Positions 7,885-16,635 are shown, counted from the first letter of the stretch. The stretch: 33,890 nucleotides of DNA from Rhodococcus sp. (in: high G+C Gram-positive bacteria) (GCA_004211695.1 SEEV01000026.1:1-33890); one strand, 5' to 3'. The notes: generated by a model from the sequence alone, not told the origin. Numbers and translations: made by a program.

Positions 7885-9195
7885 TCAGCCCGGCGTGCGC
7901 GAAGGCCGAACTCCGCCGGATGGTCCGAATGCCGCTCGGACCGCGTAGATCACGGCCCCGATACCGAGAACGATCACGCCCGACATCACCGAGACCAGGG
8001 GAAGGAACGCCGCGAGGACGACACACCCCACGGCGCCGACCACCGTCACCAGGCGCGGCCACACTCTCCCCGAGAGTGTCCAGGCGGACGCATTGGCGAT
8101 CAGGTAATACACGAGCACCGCGAACGAGGAGAACCCGATGACCCCACGCAGATCCGCTGTCGCTGCGAGGATCGCGACCACGACGCCGACGGCCAGCTCC
8201 GCCCGGTAGGGCACCTCGAACCGGGGATGCACGGCGTCGAGCACACGCGGCAGGTGACCGTCGCGGGCCATCGCGAACGTGGTCCGCGAGACACCCAGAA
8301 TCAGCGCGAGCAGGGAGCCGAGCGCGGCCACCACCGCGGCCACCCGGACCACCGGTTCGAGCCCGTCGAACCCGGCAGCGGCCACCGCCTGCGCAAGCGG
8401 GTCCGTGGCGCCGGCGAGTGCGTCGGCGCCGAGAGCTGTCAGCACCGCGACCGACACGAACAGATACACGACGAGTGTGATGGCCAGAGCGATCGGGATC
8501 GCCCGGGAAATGGTCCGGCGTGGATCCTTCACTTCCTCGCCGAGCGTCGCGATCCGGGCGTACCCGGCGAACGCGAAGAACAGCAGTCCGGCCGCCTGCA
8601 GGACCCCGGTCACCCCGTTGCCGGAGACGATCTCGAGTTCCCCGACGGTGGTGTCGGAGCACCACAGGCAGGCGATGACAACCACCGCGAGGACGGCGAG
8701 CACGGCGAACACGATGATCCGGGTGACCAGGGCCGACTTCTGCACCCCCAGATAGTTCACGGCGGTGATGGCGGCGACCGCGATCACCGCGACGACGTGC
8801 TCGCGGCCCGGCCACGCGTAGGCGCCGACCGTCAGGGCCATCGCCGCGCACGAGGCGGTCTTGCCGACCACGAAACCCCAGCCCGCCAGATACCCGAAAA
8901 ACGGTCCCAGGCGTTCGCGGCCGTACACGTAGGTGCCACCGGACTGCGGATACAGCGCCGCGAGCCGAGCCGACGAGTTGGCGTTGCAGTACGCGATCAC
9001 CGCGGCCACCGCCAGCCCGACGAGCAGCGCACCGCCGGCGGCGGACGCAGCAGGTCCCAGCGCTGCGAAGATCCCGGCCCCGATCATCGACCCGAGGCCG
9101 ATCATCACCGAGTCGAACACCCCCAGTCGGCGGCGCAGTCCCGGAGTCGCCGCCGGCTGCGCGTGATCGTGTTCCGAAGCCTCGTTGGCGGCCAT
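7885..9195 (-). CDS. APC-superfamily amino acid permease
   Basis: 436 residues from ATG 9195, which has AAGGGGAA upstream; the frame opens earlier (9282), but that would overlap the promoter of the divergent secreted-protein gene. About 12 hydrophobic segments are visible. TM1 holds the substrate-binding VMIGLGSMIGAGIFAALGP, typical of APC family members, and FAFAGYARIATLGEEVKDPR in TM6 matches the usual FxxYGxERxATLGEEVKNP pattern. A proton-coupled amino acid or amine uptake role is expected; the substrate cannot be read from sequence. It is followed by the SixA-like gene on the same strand, 101 bases away. Confidence 0.88.
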   Translation of the reverse strand: MAANEASEHDHAQPAATPGLRRRLGVFDSVMIGLGSMIGAGIFAALGPAASAAGGALLVGLAVAAVIAYCNANSSARLAALYPQSGGTYVYGRERLGPFFGYLAGWGFVVGKTASCAAMALTVGAYAWPGREHVVAVIAVAAITAVNYLGVQKSALVTRIIVFAVLAVLAVVVIACLWCSDTTVGELEIVSGNGVTGVLQAAGLLFFAFAGYARIATLGEEVKDPRRTISRAIPIALAITLVVYLFVSVAVLTALGADALAGATDPLAQAVAAAGFDGLEPVVRVAAVVAALGSLLALILGVSRTTFAMARDGHLPRVLDAVHPRFEVPYRAELAVGVVVAILAATADLRGVIGFSSFAVLVYYLIANASAWTLSGRVWPRLVTVVGAVGCVVLAAFLPLVSVMSGVIVLGIGAVIYAVRAAFGPSGGVRPSRTPG

Positions 9196-9266
9196 GCGTG
9201 GCAGTTCCCCTTCTGGCGTGCGGAAGTCGACCACCTCAACGGTAGTGGCCACTATCGTCAACCCGT

Positions 9267-9671
9267 ATGACCGCACCCACAACCGTCGGACGGGTAGTCG
9301 TCGCCCTTGGGATCCTCGCGACCTCCGGGTTGCTGGCCTCGGGCACCGCGGCAGCCGAACCCAGCACGGTGCCGTTCCAGGTCGACCCCGTCATCCCGCT
9401 CGTCGACCTGCCGGCTCCCCGGCTCGCCGCGACAGTCGGCGAACAACCGGGCGTCGCGGTGCTGCAGGTGCGCCGAACCCCGAGCGACGGAAACCCGCAC
9501 GCCGCCGTCGTCCACTGGGTCAGTCTCGGGACCGGCGCGACCGGATCCGCGTCGTTCCCCACCCTGAACGCCCAGCCCGTCACCATTCGGCCGGGCCCGG
9601 GTCAGGTCGTGGCGATCGTCGACCCGCAGGCAATCGGATCACCGGGCTTCGGAACCTTCTTCGTTCCCTGA
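9267..9671 (+). CDS. Secreted protein of unknown function
   Basis: 134 residues. The signal peptide (VVVALGILATSGLLASGTAAA, cut in the middle here only by description) ends at a likely Ala-x-Ala site near residue 30. The mature part has no Cys and is rich in Pro/Val, containing VVHWVSLGTGATGSASFP and GPGQVVAIVDPQ, and it looks like a small beta-rich exported protein of actinomycetes. No function recognised. It is divergent from the APC permease with about 70 bases between starts. Confidence 0.72.
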   Translation: MTAPTTVGRVVVALGILATSGLLASGTAAAEPSTVPFQVDPVIPLVDLPAPRLAATVGEQPGVAVLQVRRTPSDGNPHAAVVHWVSLGTGATGSASFPTLNAQPVTIRPGPGQVVAIVDPQAIGSPGFGTFFVP

Positions 9672-9765
9672 CCCCATCTCTCTTCGCGGCCGAGTAGCTT
9701 GCCCTCGCTGGTGACGTGTGTGAAATCGGGGCTCAGAATCGCTTCGATCGACGGACGGGAATTGC

Positions 9766-10809
9766 TCAGAACTCGATCTTCAGCGCCGGGCTGGTGGGTG
9801 TGGCCTGGCAGCCGAGGATGTAGCCGTCGGCGACGTCGTCGGGGTCGAGCGCGTCGGTGTTGCCGGGATCGACGGTGCCTTCGGTGAGGGTGCAGGCGCA
9901 GGCGCCGCATTCCCCCTCGCGGCAGGAGTAGGGGGCGTCGATGCCGGCGTTGACCATCACGTCGATGAGTGTGGCGTCAGCGGGCCATGCCAGGACGTGG
10001 GTGTCGCCGTCGAGTGTGACCTCCACCGTGGCGGAGTCGGCGTCGGCACCGGACGTCAGGGTCTGGATCGGCGCGAACGGATCGCCGTCGAGGGACATGA
10101 ACTCCTCGATGTACACGCGGTGGCGGTCGTAGCCGATGCCGGTGAGGGTTCCCTTGACCATCGCCATGAACGGCGCCGGGCCGCAGACGAATACGTCGCT
10201 GTCCTCGCCACCGCGGGCGAAGCTCGCGAGACTCTCGGGAGTCGGCAGTCCCGATTCGCTTTCGAGGCGGTGTTCGACGGTCAGCCGGTCCGGGTAACGC
10301 GTTTCGAGGTCGGCGAGTTCGGCGGCGAAGATGATCGATCCGCGATCTCGGTTGGCGTAATACAGCGCGACCGTGCCGGCGTCCGATTCGAGGGCGGATT
10401 TGAGTATCGACATCACCGGAGTGATCCCGCTCCCCGCCGCGAACAGACGGAAGCTTCCGTCCAGGGCGCGGGGTGTGAACGTACCCGACGGCGGGAGAAC
10501 GTGCACGTCGTTGCCGGCGGTGACGTTGTCGCACAGCCAGTTCGACGCGTACCCGCCCGCGGTGCGTTTGACGGTCACTTTGATGCGGTCGTCGGTGAGC
10601 GGGCAACTGGCGATGGAGTAGCAGCGCGCCACCGAACCGGTGCGCTCGCTGGGGATGCGGAGGGTGAGGAATTGTCCGGGCCGGTAGGTGAACCGGTCGG
10701 CGAGGTCGTCGGGTACGTCGATGACGAGGGACGACGTGTCGGGGGTTTCCTCGATCACCTCGGCCACGCGGACGGTGTATCCGAGGGATTCGGGTGCGAG
10801 AGTGGTCAT
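9766..10809 (-). CDS. FAD/2Fe-2S oxidoreductase, KshB/PaaE-like reductase
   Basis: 347 residues from ATG 10809 (AAGGAA upstream). Order of domains: FAD-binding ferredoxin-reductase domain (about 10-110) with the RCYSIASCPL flavin motif and TAGGYASNWL; NAD-binding domain (about 110-235) with LFAAGSGITPVMSIL and FVCGPAPFM; and a C-terminal plant-type 2Fe-2S ferredoxin domain with Cys at about 296, 301, 304 and 334 (C-X4-C-X2-C). This architecture is that of KshB, the reductase of 3-ketosteroid 9-alpha-hydroxylase, and of PaaE. It passes electrons from NAD(P)H to an oxygenase. Here no Rieske oxygenase is near, while a P450 lies in the same leftward gene set, so it could serve that P450 (inference). 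Confidence 0.88.
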   Translation of the reverse strand: MTTLAPESLGYTVRVAEVIEETPDTSSLVIDVPDDLADRFTYRPGQFLTLRIPSERTGSVARCYSIASCPLTDDRIKVTVKRTAGGYASNWLCDNVTAGNDVHVLPPSGTFTPRALDGSFRLFAAGSGITPVMSILKSALESDAGTVALYYANRDRGSIIFAAELADLETRYPDRLTVEHRLESESGLPTPESLASFARGGEDSDVFVCGPAPFMAMVKGTLTGIGYDRHRVYIEEFMSLDGDPFAPIQTLTSGADADSATVEVTLDGDTHVLAWPADATLIDVMVNAGIDAPYSCREGECGACACTLTEGTVDPGNTDALDPDDVADGYILGCQATPTSPALKIEF

Positions 10810-10855
10810 GGCGGTTCCTTCGTGCCTGCGCCTCGGGGGCACAGGCTGACGGATG

Positions 10856-10873
10856 CCGTGCGTACAGGCACGG
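10856..10873 (-). other. Hairpin between tetR and the reductase gene
   Basis: CCGTGC (10856-10861) and GCACGG (10868-10873) form a six-base-pair stem with a six-base loop. An eight-base inverted repeat (CGTGCCTG at 10821-10828, CAGGCACG at 10865-10872) overlaps it. Either could end tetR transcripts or tune reductase expression. There is no T-run. Confidence 0.3.
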
Positions 10874-10893
10874 TACGGGATGAGAATGTTCGG

Positions 10894-11613
10894 TCAGTGG
10901 GTGCCCGGCGCGGTGGCCGGGGGCGGGAGGGCACGGAACCAGACCTCGCCGAGCGCGCGGCCGAGTTCGTCGATGCGTTCGCGTTTGGGGGTGGATGCGG
11001 GCAGTCCGACGTGGACGTACGCCATCTGTTCGGTCATGCAGCCGAGCGATTCGGCGAGGAGGTCCAGATCGGTGTCGCCGATCTCGCCCCGGTCGTGGAG
11101 TTTCTGCAACCAGCGGCGGGTGCGGGCGATGAAGTCCTCCCGCAGTTTCAGCCACAGTTGCTGGAACCCCTCGTTGGCGCTGGCCGCCGCGGCCTCACGG
11201 AGCAACCGCAGGATGTGCCGGTGCCGCGAATACGCGTGCAGGTAGGTGATGTTGACCTCGATCAACGCCTCCATTTCGCCGCTGGTGTTGGCCTTGCGGC
11301 TGGTGGCCTCGGACAGTTCCTGCAACCCGGTGTGCATGGCGGCGAGGAAGACGTCGTCGAGGTCGGTGAAATGCCGGTAGAAGTTTCCCTGCGCGGTCTT
11401 GGCGCGGTGGGTGATGTCCGAGACCCGGGTGCGGGTGTACCCGTATTCGCTGAAGCATTCGATCGCGGCCTGCACGATGCGTTCGCGGGTGAGTTCCCCT
11501 CGCCGGTTCGGGCGCTTGGGTGCGGGCGCCGCGGGATCGATCAGTCCGGCGTCGGTGTAGACGTCGTCGAGCGATCGCGGCGTGGCCGACGTGGCTGGGT
11601 TCTGTGCGGCCAT
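10894..11613 (-). CDS. TetR-family transcriptional regulator
   Basis: 239 residues from ATG 11613, preceded by GAGGAA; an in-frame ATG at 11664 would lie across the probable operator. The N-terminal 40 residues are unstructured. Then comes the TetR helix-turn-helix: LTRERIVQAAIECFSEYGYT, then TRVSDITHRAKTAQGNFYRHF. The ligand domain follows, with no recognisable specificity. It sits at the centre of the P450/kinase locus, 78 bases from the stop of the kinase gene. A GTGA/GCGA-N8-TCAC element directly upstream suggests autoregulation, with the same element upstream of the P450 and CoA ligase genes. Confidence 0.9.
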   Translation of the reverse strand: MAAQNPATSATPRSLDDVYTDAGLIDPAAPAPKRPNRRGELTRERIVQAAIECFSEYGYTRTRVSDITHRAKTAQGNFYRHFTDLDDVFLAAMHTGLQELSEATSRKANTSGEMEALIEVNITYLHAYSRHRHILRLLREAAAASANEGFQQLWLKLREDFIARTRRWLQKLHDRGEIGDTDLDLLAESLGCMTEQMAYVHVGLPASTPKRERIDELGRALGEVWFRALPPPATAPGTH

Positions 11614-11636
11614 CTCTAGTTCCTCGCCTTCCCCCG

Positions 11637-11660
11637 CGTTTGCGAACAAGATATCACTAA
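11637..11660 (-). promoter_or_regulatory. Candidate TetR operator, tetR promoter
   Basis: On the minus strand this reads TTAGTGA, 11 bases, CAAACG; the palindromic core is GTGA-N8-TCGC (11642-11657). It shares TTAGTGA-N11-CAAACG with the site in front of the P450 gene at 16636-16659. One core base deviates from GTGA-N8-TCAC. Confidence 0.6.
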
Positions 11661-11690
11661 CCATGGTCGTTGCATCGTGCTGACCTCGCG

Positions 11691-13187
11691 TTATGCCCGC
11701 TCGAGCCGTCCGGCGCGCAGCGCCGCCAGCGGGTGATCGACGGGCACGTGCTCGGGGAGGTAGCTCAGCAGTTCCGACACGTGTTCGTCGGCACCGGCCT
11801 CGTCGCCGGAATGCAGCGCATCCCCTTCGTACACCGAACCGGTGGCACCGTCGACGGTGACCGTCAGCCCGGTCAGTGTCGCGACGGTCCCCGCTCCGGC
11901 CCCGACCACGCACGGCAGCCCGATCTCCCGGCACACCAGCGCGGCGTGCGAGGTGGCGCCGCCGAGTTCCGTGACCACGGCCACGGATTCGAACATCGCG
12001 GGCACATCGTCCGGGGCGGTGGAGGGACGCACCAGGACGACCGGCGTTCCGGCCGCCGCGAGGTCGAGGGCCTCGTCGATGTCGTTGACGGCCTGCCCGA
12101 CCGCCACGCCTGGGCCGGCTCCCAGACCGGTGGCGAGCACCGCGTGGCCGGCGCGCACACCGTCGGTGTTCGCCAGGCTCGCAGCCTGTTCCGCGGACAC
12201 CCGGGTCAACGCCTCGTCGGGAGTGATGACGCCTTCGCGGACGAGGTCGACGGCCACTCGCACGGCGGCGCGGGGTGAGCGTTTCCCGGCCCGGCACTGC
12301 AGGACGTAGAGGCGACCGCTTTCCACGGTGAACTCGATGTCGACGAGGTCGCGGTGCTCGCGTTCGAGCGTGACGGCGATGCGCTCGAGTTCGGGGTAGG
12401 TGGTGGGCAGGACTTCCCCGACCGTCTCGAGCGCGGCGGGCGTCTTCTCCCCGGACACGACGTCCTCGCCCTGCGCCTCGGCCAGCCACTCGCCGTAGAG
12501 CACGTTGTCTCCGGTGGCGGGGTCGCGGCTGAACATCACCCCGGTGCCGGACTGCTCGTCGCGGTTACCGAACACCATGGCCTGCACGGTGACCGCGGTG
12601 CCGTCGCCGGCGCCGAGGTTGTGGCGTGCACGGTAGGCCTTGACCCGTTCGTTGGTCCAGGAGTCGAAGACGGCGCCGATCGCGGCGCGCAGTTGCTCGA
12701 GCGGATCGCTCGGGGGCTGGACGCCGGGAGTGCCGGCCACGATGGCGGCGTAGCTGTGGCAGAAGCGTTCCCAGGTGTCGTTGGCCCACTGCGGGTCGCC
12801 GGTCTCCTCGGCGAGGGCGGCGCACAGTTCTGGGTTCAAACCGAGGTTGAGGACGGTGTCCATCATGCCGGGCATGCTCTGCGCGGCACCGGATCGGACG
12901 GACACCAGCAGCGGGGAGGGTCCGGCACCGAACCGGCGGCCGGTCTCGGATTCGAGGCGGCGCAGGTGCGTGAGGACGTCCTGCCAGATCCCGTCCGGGA
13001 GGGATCGTCCGTTGTCGTGGTAGATCGAGCAGACGTGCGTGGGTAGCGCGAAGGCCGGCGGCACGGGCAAGCCCATCGCCCGCATCTTGTTGACGCTGTA
13101 CGCCTTGCCGCCCAACTCCTCCCGCGTTCCGGGGAAGCTACCGTCGAGCGTGATCACGTCGCCGAGGGGCGCTGTCGATGAGGTCAT
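11691..13187 (-). CDS. ppdK: Short pyruvate-phosphate-dikinase-like phosphotransferase (ATP-grasp + phosphohistidine domain only)
   Basis: 498 residues from ATG 13187. Residues about 20-330 are a PPDK-type ATP-grasp domain: LGGKAYSVNKMRAMGLPVPP, VSVRSGAAQSMPGMMDTVLN, FGNRDEQSGTGVMFSRDPAT, EAQGEDVVSG and DIEFTVESGRLYVLQCRAGK. Residues about 370-435 are the swivelling phosphohistidine domain with ELGGATSHAALVCREIGLPC, the phospho-accepting His being about residue 414. The protein then ends, so the C-terminal PEP/pyruvate TIM barrel of normal PPDK (about 870 residues) is absent. M. tuberculosis PpdK (Rv1127c) is similarly short as I recall. ATP would phosphorylate the His, but the acceptor is unknown. 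It overlaps the SDR gene by four bases (ATGA) and is the last gene of the P450 operon. Confidence 0.88.
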   Translation of the reverse strand: MTSSTAPLGDVITLDGSFPGTREELGGKAYSVNKMRAMGLPVPPAFALPTHVCSIYHDNGRSLPDGIWQDVLTHLRRLESETGRRFGAGPSPLLVSVRSGAAQSMPGMMDTVLNLGLNPELCAALAEETGDPQWANDTWERFCHSYAAIVAGTPGVQPPSDPLEQLRAAIGAVFDSWTNERVKAYRARHNLGAGDGTAVTVQAMVFGNRDEQSGTGVMFSRDPATGDNVLYGEWLAEAQGEDVVSGEKTPAALETVGEVLPTTYPELERIAVTLEREHRDLVDIEFTVESGRLYVLQCRAGKRSPRAAVRVAVDLVREGVITPDEALTRVSAEQAASLANTDGVRAGHAVLATGLGAGPGVAVGQAVNDIDEALDLAAAGTPVVLVRPSTAPDDVPAMFESVAVVTELGGATSHAALVCREIGLPCVVGAGAGTVATLTGLTVTVDGATGSVYEGDALHSGDEAGADEHVSELLSYLPEHVPVDHPLAALRAGRLERA

Positions 13188-13987
13188 ATCGGGAGTCCTT
13201 CGAAAACGGGGGATTTGGCGGCCGCGCGGGTGGCGAAAAGTCCACCTTCGACGGGGATGTCGATGCCGTTGAGCCAGGATGCGGCGGGGGAGAGAGCGAA
13301 CGCGACCACCGCGGCGATCTCGTGCGGGTAGCCGTGCCGGCCCACCGCATCGTGCGACCGTTGCATGGCGTCGCTGCCCATGCTGGCTTCGAAGTCGGCG
13401 AGGATCGGCGTCTCCACCGGGCCCGGGCTCACCGACAGCGCCCGGATGCCGCGGGAGGTGAGCTTCGCGGACAGCAGTTGCGTCCAGTCGACCAGCGCGC
13501 GTTTGGAGGTGTCGTATGCGTCCGGGCCCTTGACGGGGTGGGCCCGCAGCCAACTCTGGAGTTCGGTGCGGTCATGCACGCGCAGGAGTTCGTCTATCGC
13601 GTCCGGGGACTGGGTGTTCCGGTGGGCGGCCACGGACGCGACGTTGACGATCGCCGCACCCGACTGCATACGCGGTAACAGCTGTTCGGTGAGGAGTCGG
13701 GCCCCCAGCAGGTTGACCGACAACACCGTCTGCGCGGCGGCGGTGCCCGGGACACCGGCGACGTTGGCGAGCGCCGCGACGTCTCCGGGGAGGGCGGCGA
13801 CGGCGTCGTCGATCGAGTGCGGATCGGCGAGGTCGCACACGATGCTGCGCACCGACCCGAGGGGGCAGTCGCGCCGATCGAGGGCGAAAACCTGTGCGCC
13901 GGAATCACTCAACTGGTCGGCGAGCGCGAGACCGATCCCCGACGCCGCACCGGTGACGACGATGTTTCGGACACTGTTCCTGCTCAT
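13184..13987 (-). CDS. SDR oxidoreductase, 3-alpha-HSD/coniferyl-alcohol dehydrogenase-like
   Basis: 267 residues from ATG 13987. The cofactor motif is VVTGAASGIGLAL (TGxxxGIG), and the acid after strand 2 (ALDRRD) suggests NAD. Catalytic residues are S118 (VNVASVAA), Y158 and K162 (DAYDTSKRAL). The 40-residue gap between Ser and Tyr is much longer than the usual 13 and contains an insertion (HRNTQSPDAIDELLRVHDRT). Such an insertion is seen in 3-alpha-hydroxysteroid and coniferyl-alcohol dehydrogenases. It ends in IDIPVEGGLFATR. It overlaps the ALDH and kinase genes by four bases each. An alcohol-to-aldehyde step before the ALDH is likely (inference). Confidence 0.88.
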   Translation of the reverse strand: MSRNSVRNIVVTGAASGIGLALADQLSDSGAQVFALDRRDCPLGSVRSIVCDLADPHSIDDAVAALPGDVAALANVAGVPGTAAAQTVLSVNLLGARLLTEQLLPRMQSGAAIVNVASVAAHRNTQSPDAIDELLRVHDRTELQSWLRAHPVKGPDAYDTSKRALVDWTQLLSAKLTSRGIRALSVSPGPVETPILADFEASMGSDAMQRSHDAVGRHGYPHEIAAVVAFALSPAASWLNGIDIPVEGGLFATRAAAKSPVFEGLPI

Positions 13988-15414
13988 GACATTACCGCCG
14001 TCACGTCGGTGAACTCCTCGATGCCGAGGTGGCCGAGTTCGCGGCCGTAGCCGGAATCCTTGACGCCACCGAAGGGGACTGTGGGCCGGTTGCGGGTGCG
14101 GACGCCGTTGATCTTCACCTGGCCGACGTCGAGTCGTCCGGCGACCGCACGGGCGTGTCCGACGTCGCCGGACCACACCTCGGCGGACAGACCGTACGCG
14201 CAGTCGTTGGCGATGCGGACGGCGTCGTCGACGTCGGTGTAGGTCTGCACCGCGATGACCGGGCCGAAGATCTCCTCGCGAACGGCGCGGGCGTCCTCGG
14301 GCAGGCCGGTGACGATGGTGGGGTCGACGAAGAACCCGGTCGGGACGGCGTCGGACGGCTTGCCGGTGCCGGTGAGCAGGTGGCCGCCCGCGGCCACCGC
14401 GTCGGCGATGTAGTCGAGGACGCGGTCGCGCTGGCGGGCCGAGACGAGCGGGCCCTGTCGGGTCGACGGGTCGGCGGGATCACCGAGCGGGTGGTGTGTG
14501 ACCGCTTCGGCGAGGATGCCGGTGGCGTCGGCGGCAAGAGATTCCGGGATCAGCAGACGGGTGGTGGCGTTGCAGGCTTGACCGGAGTTCACCAGCCCCG
14601 AACTCACCGACCCGGCGAGCGCGGTCGGCAGGTCGGCGTCCGGCAGCACCACCGCCGGGGATTTTCCGCCGAGTTCGAGGGTGCAGCGGGTCAGCGCCGC
14701 GGCCGCGAGCCCGGCGACCGCACGGCCGGCCGTCACGCTGCCGGTGAACGAGACATGCGCCAGGTCCGGGTGCGCCGCGAGCGCGGCCCCGGTGTGCGTC
14801 CCGGTTCCGGTCACGACGTTGAACACCCCGGCCGGAAGTCCCGCCTCGAGGAAGATCCGGGCGAGGGCGTTCGCGTCGTACGGGGTCATCTCCGACGCCT
14901 TGAGCACCACCGTCGATCCGGCGGCGAGGGCGGCCGACACCTTCGCGACGATCTGGTGGACCGGCATGTTCCACGGGGTGATGGCGCCGACGACACCGCT
15001 GCCGCGGCGGACCAGGGTGGCCCCGTCGATGTCCTGCGACCACGGGAAGGCGCGGGCGGTGCGGGCCGTGGCACGGAGCACGTCGGCGGGCAGCTGCGCC
15101 TGGGTGACCTGGGCCAGCGAGATCGGCATGCCCATTTCCCGGCTGACCAGCGCCGCGATGGCCGCCCCGTCCCGGGTGAGGAGATCCGCCGCACGGTCGA
15201 GCAGCTCGGCCCGTTCGGCGACGTCGGTGCTCCGCCACGCCGGGTGTGCGGCCGCAGCCGACCGCACGGCGTCGTCGACGACCTCGGCTCCGGCGTCGAC
15301 GACGTCTCCCATCACGGTCTCGGTGAAGGGGTCGATCACTTCGATCACCGGTCCGGCCGGAACGAACCATTCGCCGTCGATCAGGCAGCCGGCCCGACCG
15401 AGAAGGTCAGCCAT
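13984..15414 (-). CDS. Aldehyde dehydrogenase (NAD(P)+)
   Basis: 476 residues, full-length for the ALDH superfamily. Catalytic residues are N149 (AITPWNMP), E247 (LELGGKSP) and C281 (NSGQACNATTRL), with the cofactor motif FTGSVTAG at about 223-230 and the C-terminal PFGGVKDSGYGRELG. It should oxidise an aldehyde to a carboxylate. It overlaps the P450 stop by eight bases and the SDR start by four, so these genes form one translationally coupled unit. The natural sequence of P450 (alcohol or aldehyde formation), SDR, ALDH and CoA ligase suggests stepwise oxidation of one carbon. Confidence 0.93.
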   Translation of the reverse strand: MADLLGRAGCLIDGEWFVPAGPVIEVIDPFTETVMGDVVDAGAEVVDDAVRSAAAAHPAWRSTDVAERAELLDRAADLLTRDGAAIAALVSREMGMPISLAQVTQAQLPADVLRATARTARAFPWSQDIDGATLVRRGSGVVGAITPWNMPVHQIVAKVSAALAAGSTVVLKASEMTPYDANALARIFLEAGLPAGVFNVVTGTGTHTGAALAAHPDLAHVSFTGSVTAGRAVAGLAAAALTRCTLELGGKSPAVVLPDADLPTALAGSVSSGLVNSGQACNATTRLLIPESLAADATGILAEAVTHHPLGDPADPSTRQGPLVSARQRDRVLDYIADAVAAGGHLLTGTGKPSDAVPTGFFVDPTIVTGLPEDARAVREEIFGPVIAVQTYTDVDDAVRIANDCAYGLSAEVWSGDVGHARAVAGRLDVGQVKINGVRTRNRPTVPFGGVKDSGYGRELGHLGIEEFTDVTAVMS

Positions 15415-16609
15415 GCCGGCGCTCCATCGTTACGGGGAGGGATTTGATGCCGCGGAAGAAGTTGCTCTGCAACCGCTTCGGGGTGTCGACAACGCTGATG
15501 TCGATGCCGCGCTCGACGAACGCGGTGAAGAACAGCTTCGCTTCGAGACGCGCGAGATGCGCTCCGAGGCAGGCATGCTCCCCCCAGCCGAAACCCAGGT
15601 GTTCGTTCGGGAATCGATCGGCCCGGAACACGTTCGGCTCGTCGAACACCCGCTCGTCGCGGTTCGCCGAGCAGAACCACATGACGACCTTGTCGCCGGC
15701 CCGGATCGTCTTGCCGTGCATCTCCACGTCCCGGGTGGCGGTGCGGCGCATCGACAGGACCGGCGAAACCCACCGCACCATTTCCTCCACGGCGGTGCGG
15801 ATCTTGCCCGGGTTCTCCCGGAGTTCCTGCCACCACTGCGGATTCTCGTGCAGCGCCAGCACCCCGCCGGTGAGCAAATTCCGAGTGGTCTCGTTGCCGG
15901 CGACCATCAGGATCAGGTAGTACGCGTCGAGGTAGCCGCGGCTGAGCGGGACGCCGTCGAGTTCGGCCGCGGTGAGCACACTGACCAGGTCGTCCGCCGG
16001 GCAGGCGCGCCGCTCCTCTTCGAGGGCGCGGAAGTACGCGAAAACCTCGTCGCGGGCGCGGACCGCGGTCTCGGGCCCCTCGGAGTAGTCGGGGTCCTCC
16101 GAGGCCATCTGATTGGTCCATCGCAGCAGGTTGGGGCAGTCCTCGAGCGGGGCGCCGAGCAGGCGGCCGATCATCACCAGCGGAAGCTGCGCGGAGATGC
16201 CGGCGACCATGTCGATCGGTCCGGCACCGACGGCCTTGTTCAGCAGGTCGTCGATGACCGCCTCGATGTCCGGGACCAGCGCCTTCACCTTCGCCGGCCG
16301 CACGTGCGGGGTGACGATCTTGCGCAGCGGGCCGTGCTCGGGCGGGTCGACGTGGTGAATGCTGCGCGCACCCTCGCCCTCGGCGCGGCGGCTCGCGATC
16401 TGCGTCCCCTCGGTGACGGTGAAGCTCCCGTGGTCGGAGGCGACCGCTTTGACGTCGGCGTACCGCGTCACCGACCAGAACCCGGGGCCGTTCGATTCGG
16501 CGTTCCAGTGCAACGGATCGTGTTCGCGTAGCTGCGCGAACACGTCGTCGGCGTACCCGGTTTCGAAGGCCCGCAGGTCCATCAGGTCGATATCACTGCT
16601 GGTTGTCAT
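15407..16609 (-). CDS. Cytochrome P450
   Basis: 400 residues, soluble bacterial P450. The I-helix oxygen-activation motif is AGNETT at 237-242; ExxR is E276-x-x-R279; and the heme loop is FGWGEHACLG with the axial Cys at about 347. N-terminal features include WSVTRYADVKAVASDHGSF and the C-helix HVDPPEHGPLRK. The GNETT form is common in steroid/lipid and terpene P450s of actinomycetes, but the substrate cannot be assigned. It is the first gene of the leftward operon, with GGGAG upstream of ATG 16609. No ferredoxin gene lies nearby; the KshB-like reductase at 9766 carries its own 2Fe-2S domain. Confidence 0.93.
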   Translation of the reverse strand: MTTSSDIDLMDLRAFETGYADDVFAQLREHDPLHWNAESNGPGFWSVTRYADVKAVASDHGSFTVTEGTQIASRRAEGEGARSIHHVDPPEHGPLRKIVTPHVRPAKVKALVPDIEAVIDDLLNKAVGAGPIDMVAGISAQLPLVMIGRLLGAPLEDCPNLLRWTNQMASEDPDYSEGPETAVRARDEVFAYFRALEEERRACPADDLVSVLTAAELDGVPLSRGYLDAYYLILMVAGNETTRNLLTGGVLALHENPQWWQELRENPGKIRTAVEEMVRWVSPVLSMRRTATRDVEMHGKTIRAGDKVVMWFCSANRDERVFDEPNVFRADRFPNEHLGFGWGEHACLGAHLARLEAKLFFTAFVERGIDISVVDTPKRLQSNFFRGIKSLPVTMERRHG

Positions 16610-16635
16610 TGGATGTCTCCCGTCACGGTCACGTT

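Noticed and set aside
8227-9270. Plus-strand ORF of 347 codons over the APC permease
   Set aside because: Antisense to a clear membrane transporter; polar, His/Gly/Arg-rich with no hydrophobic order.
9997-11619. Plus-strand ORF of 540 codons over reductase and tetR
   Set aside because: Antisense to two well-defined genes; Gly/Val/Glu/Arg-biased translation typical of high-GC shadows.
11614-12489. Upstream in-frame extension of the tetR gene
   Set aside because: The frame is open but reads Arg-rich antiframe sequence of the kinase gene; ATG 11613 has a good binding site and begins the TetR protein.
14681-16531. Plus-strand ORF of 616 codons over ALDH and P450
   Set aside because: Antisense to complete ALDH and P450 genes with all catalytic residues; no domain in the translation.
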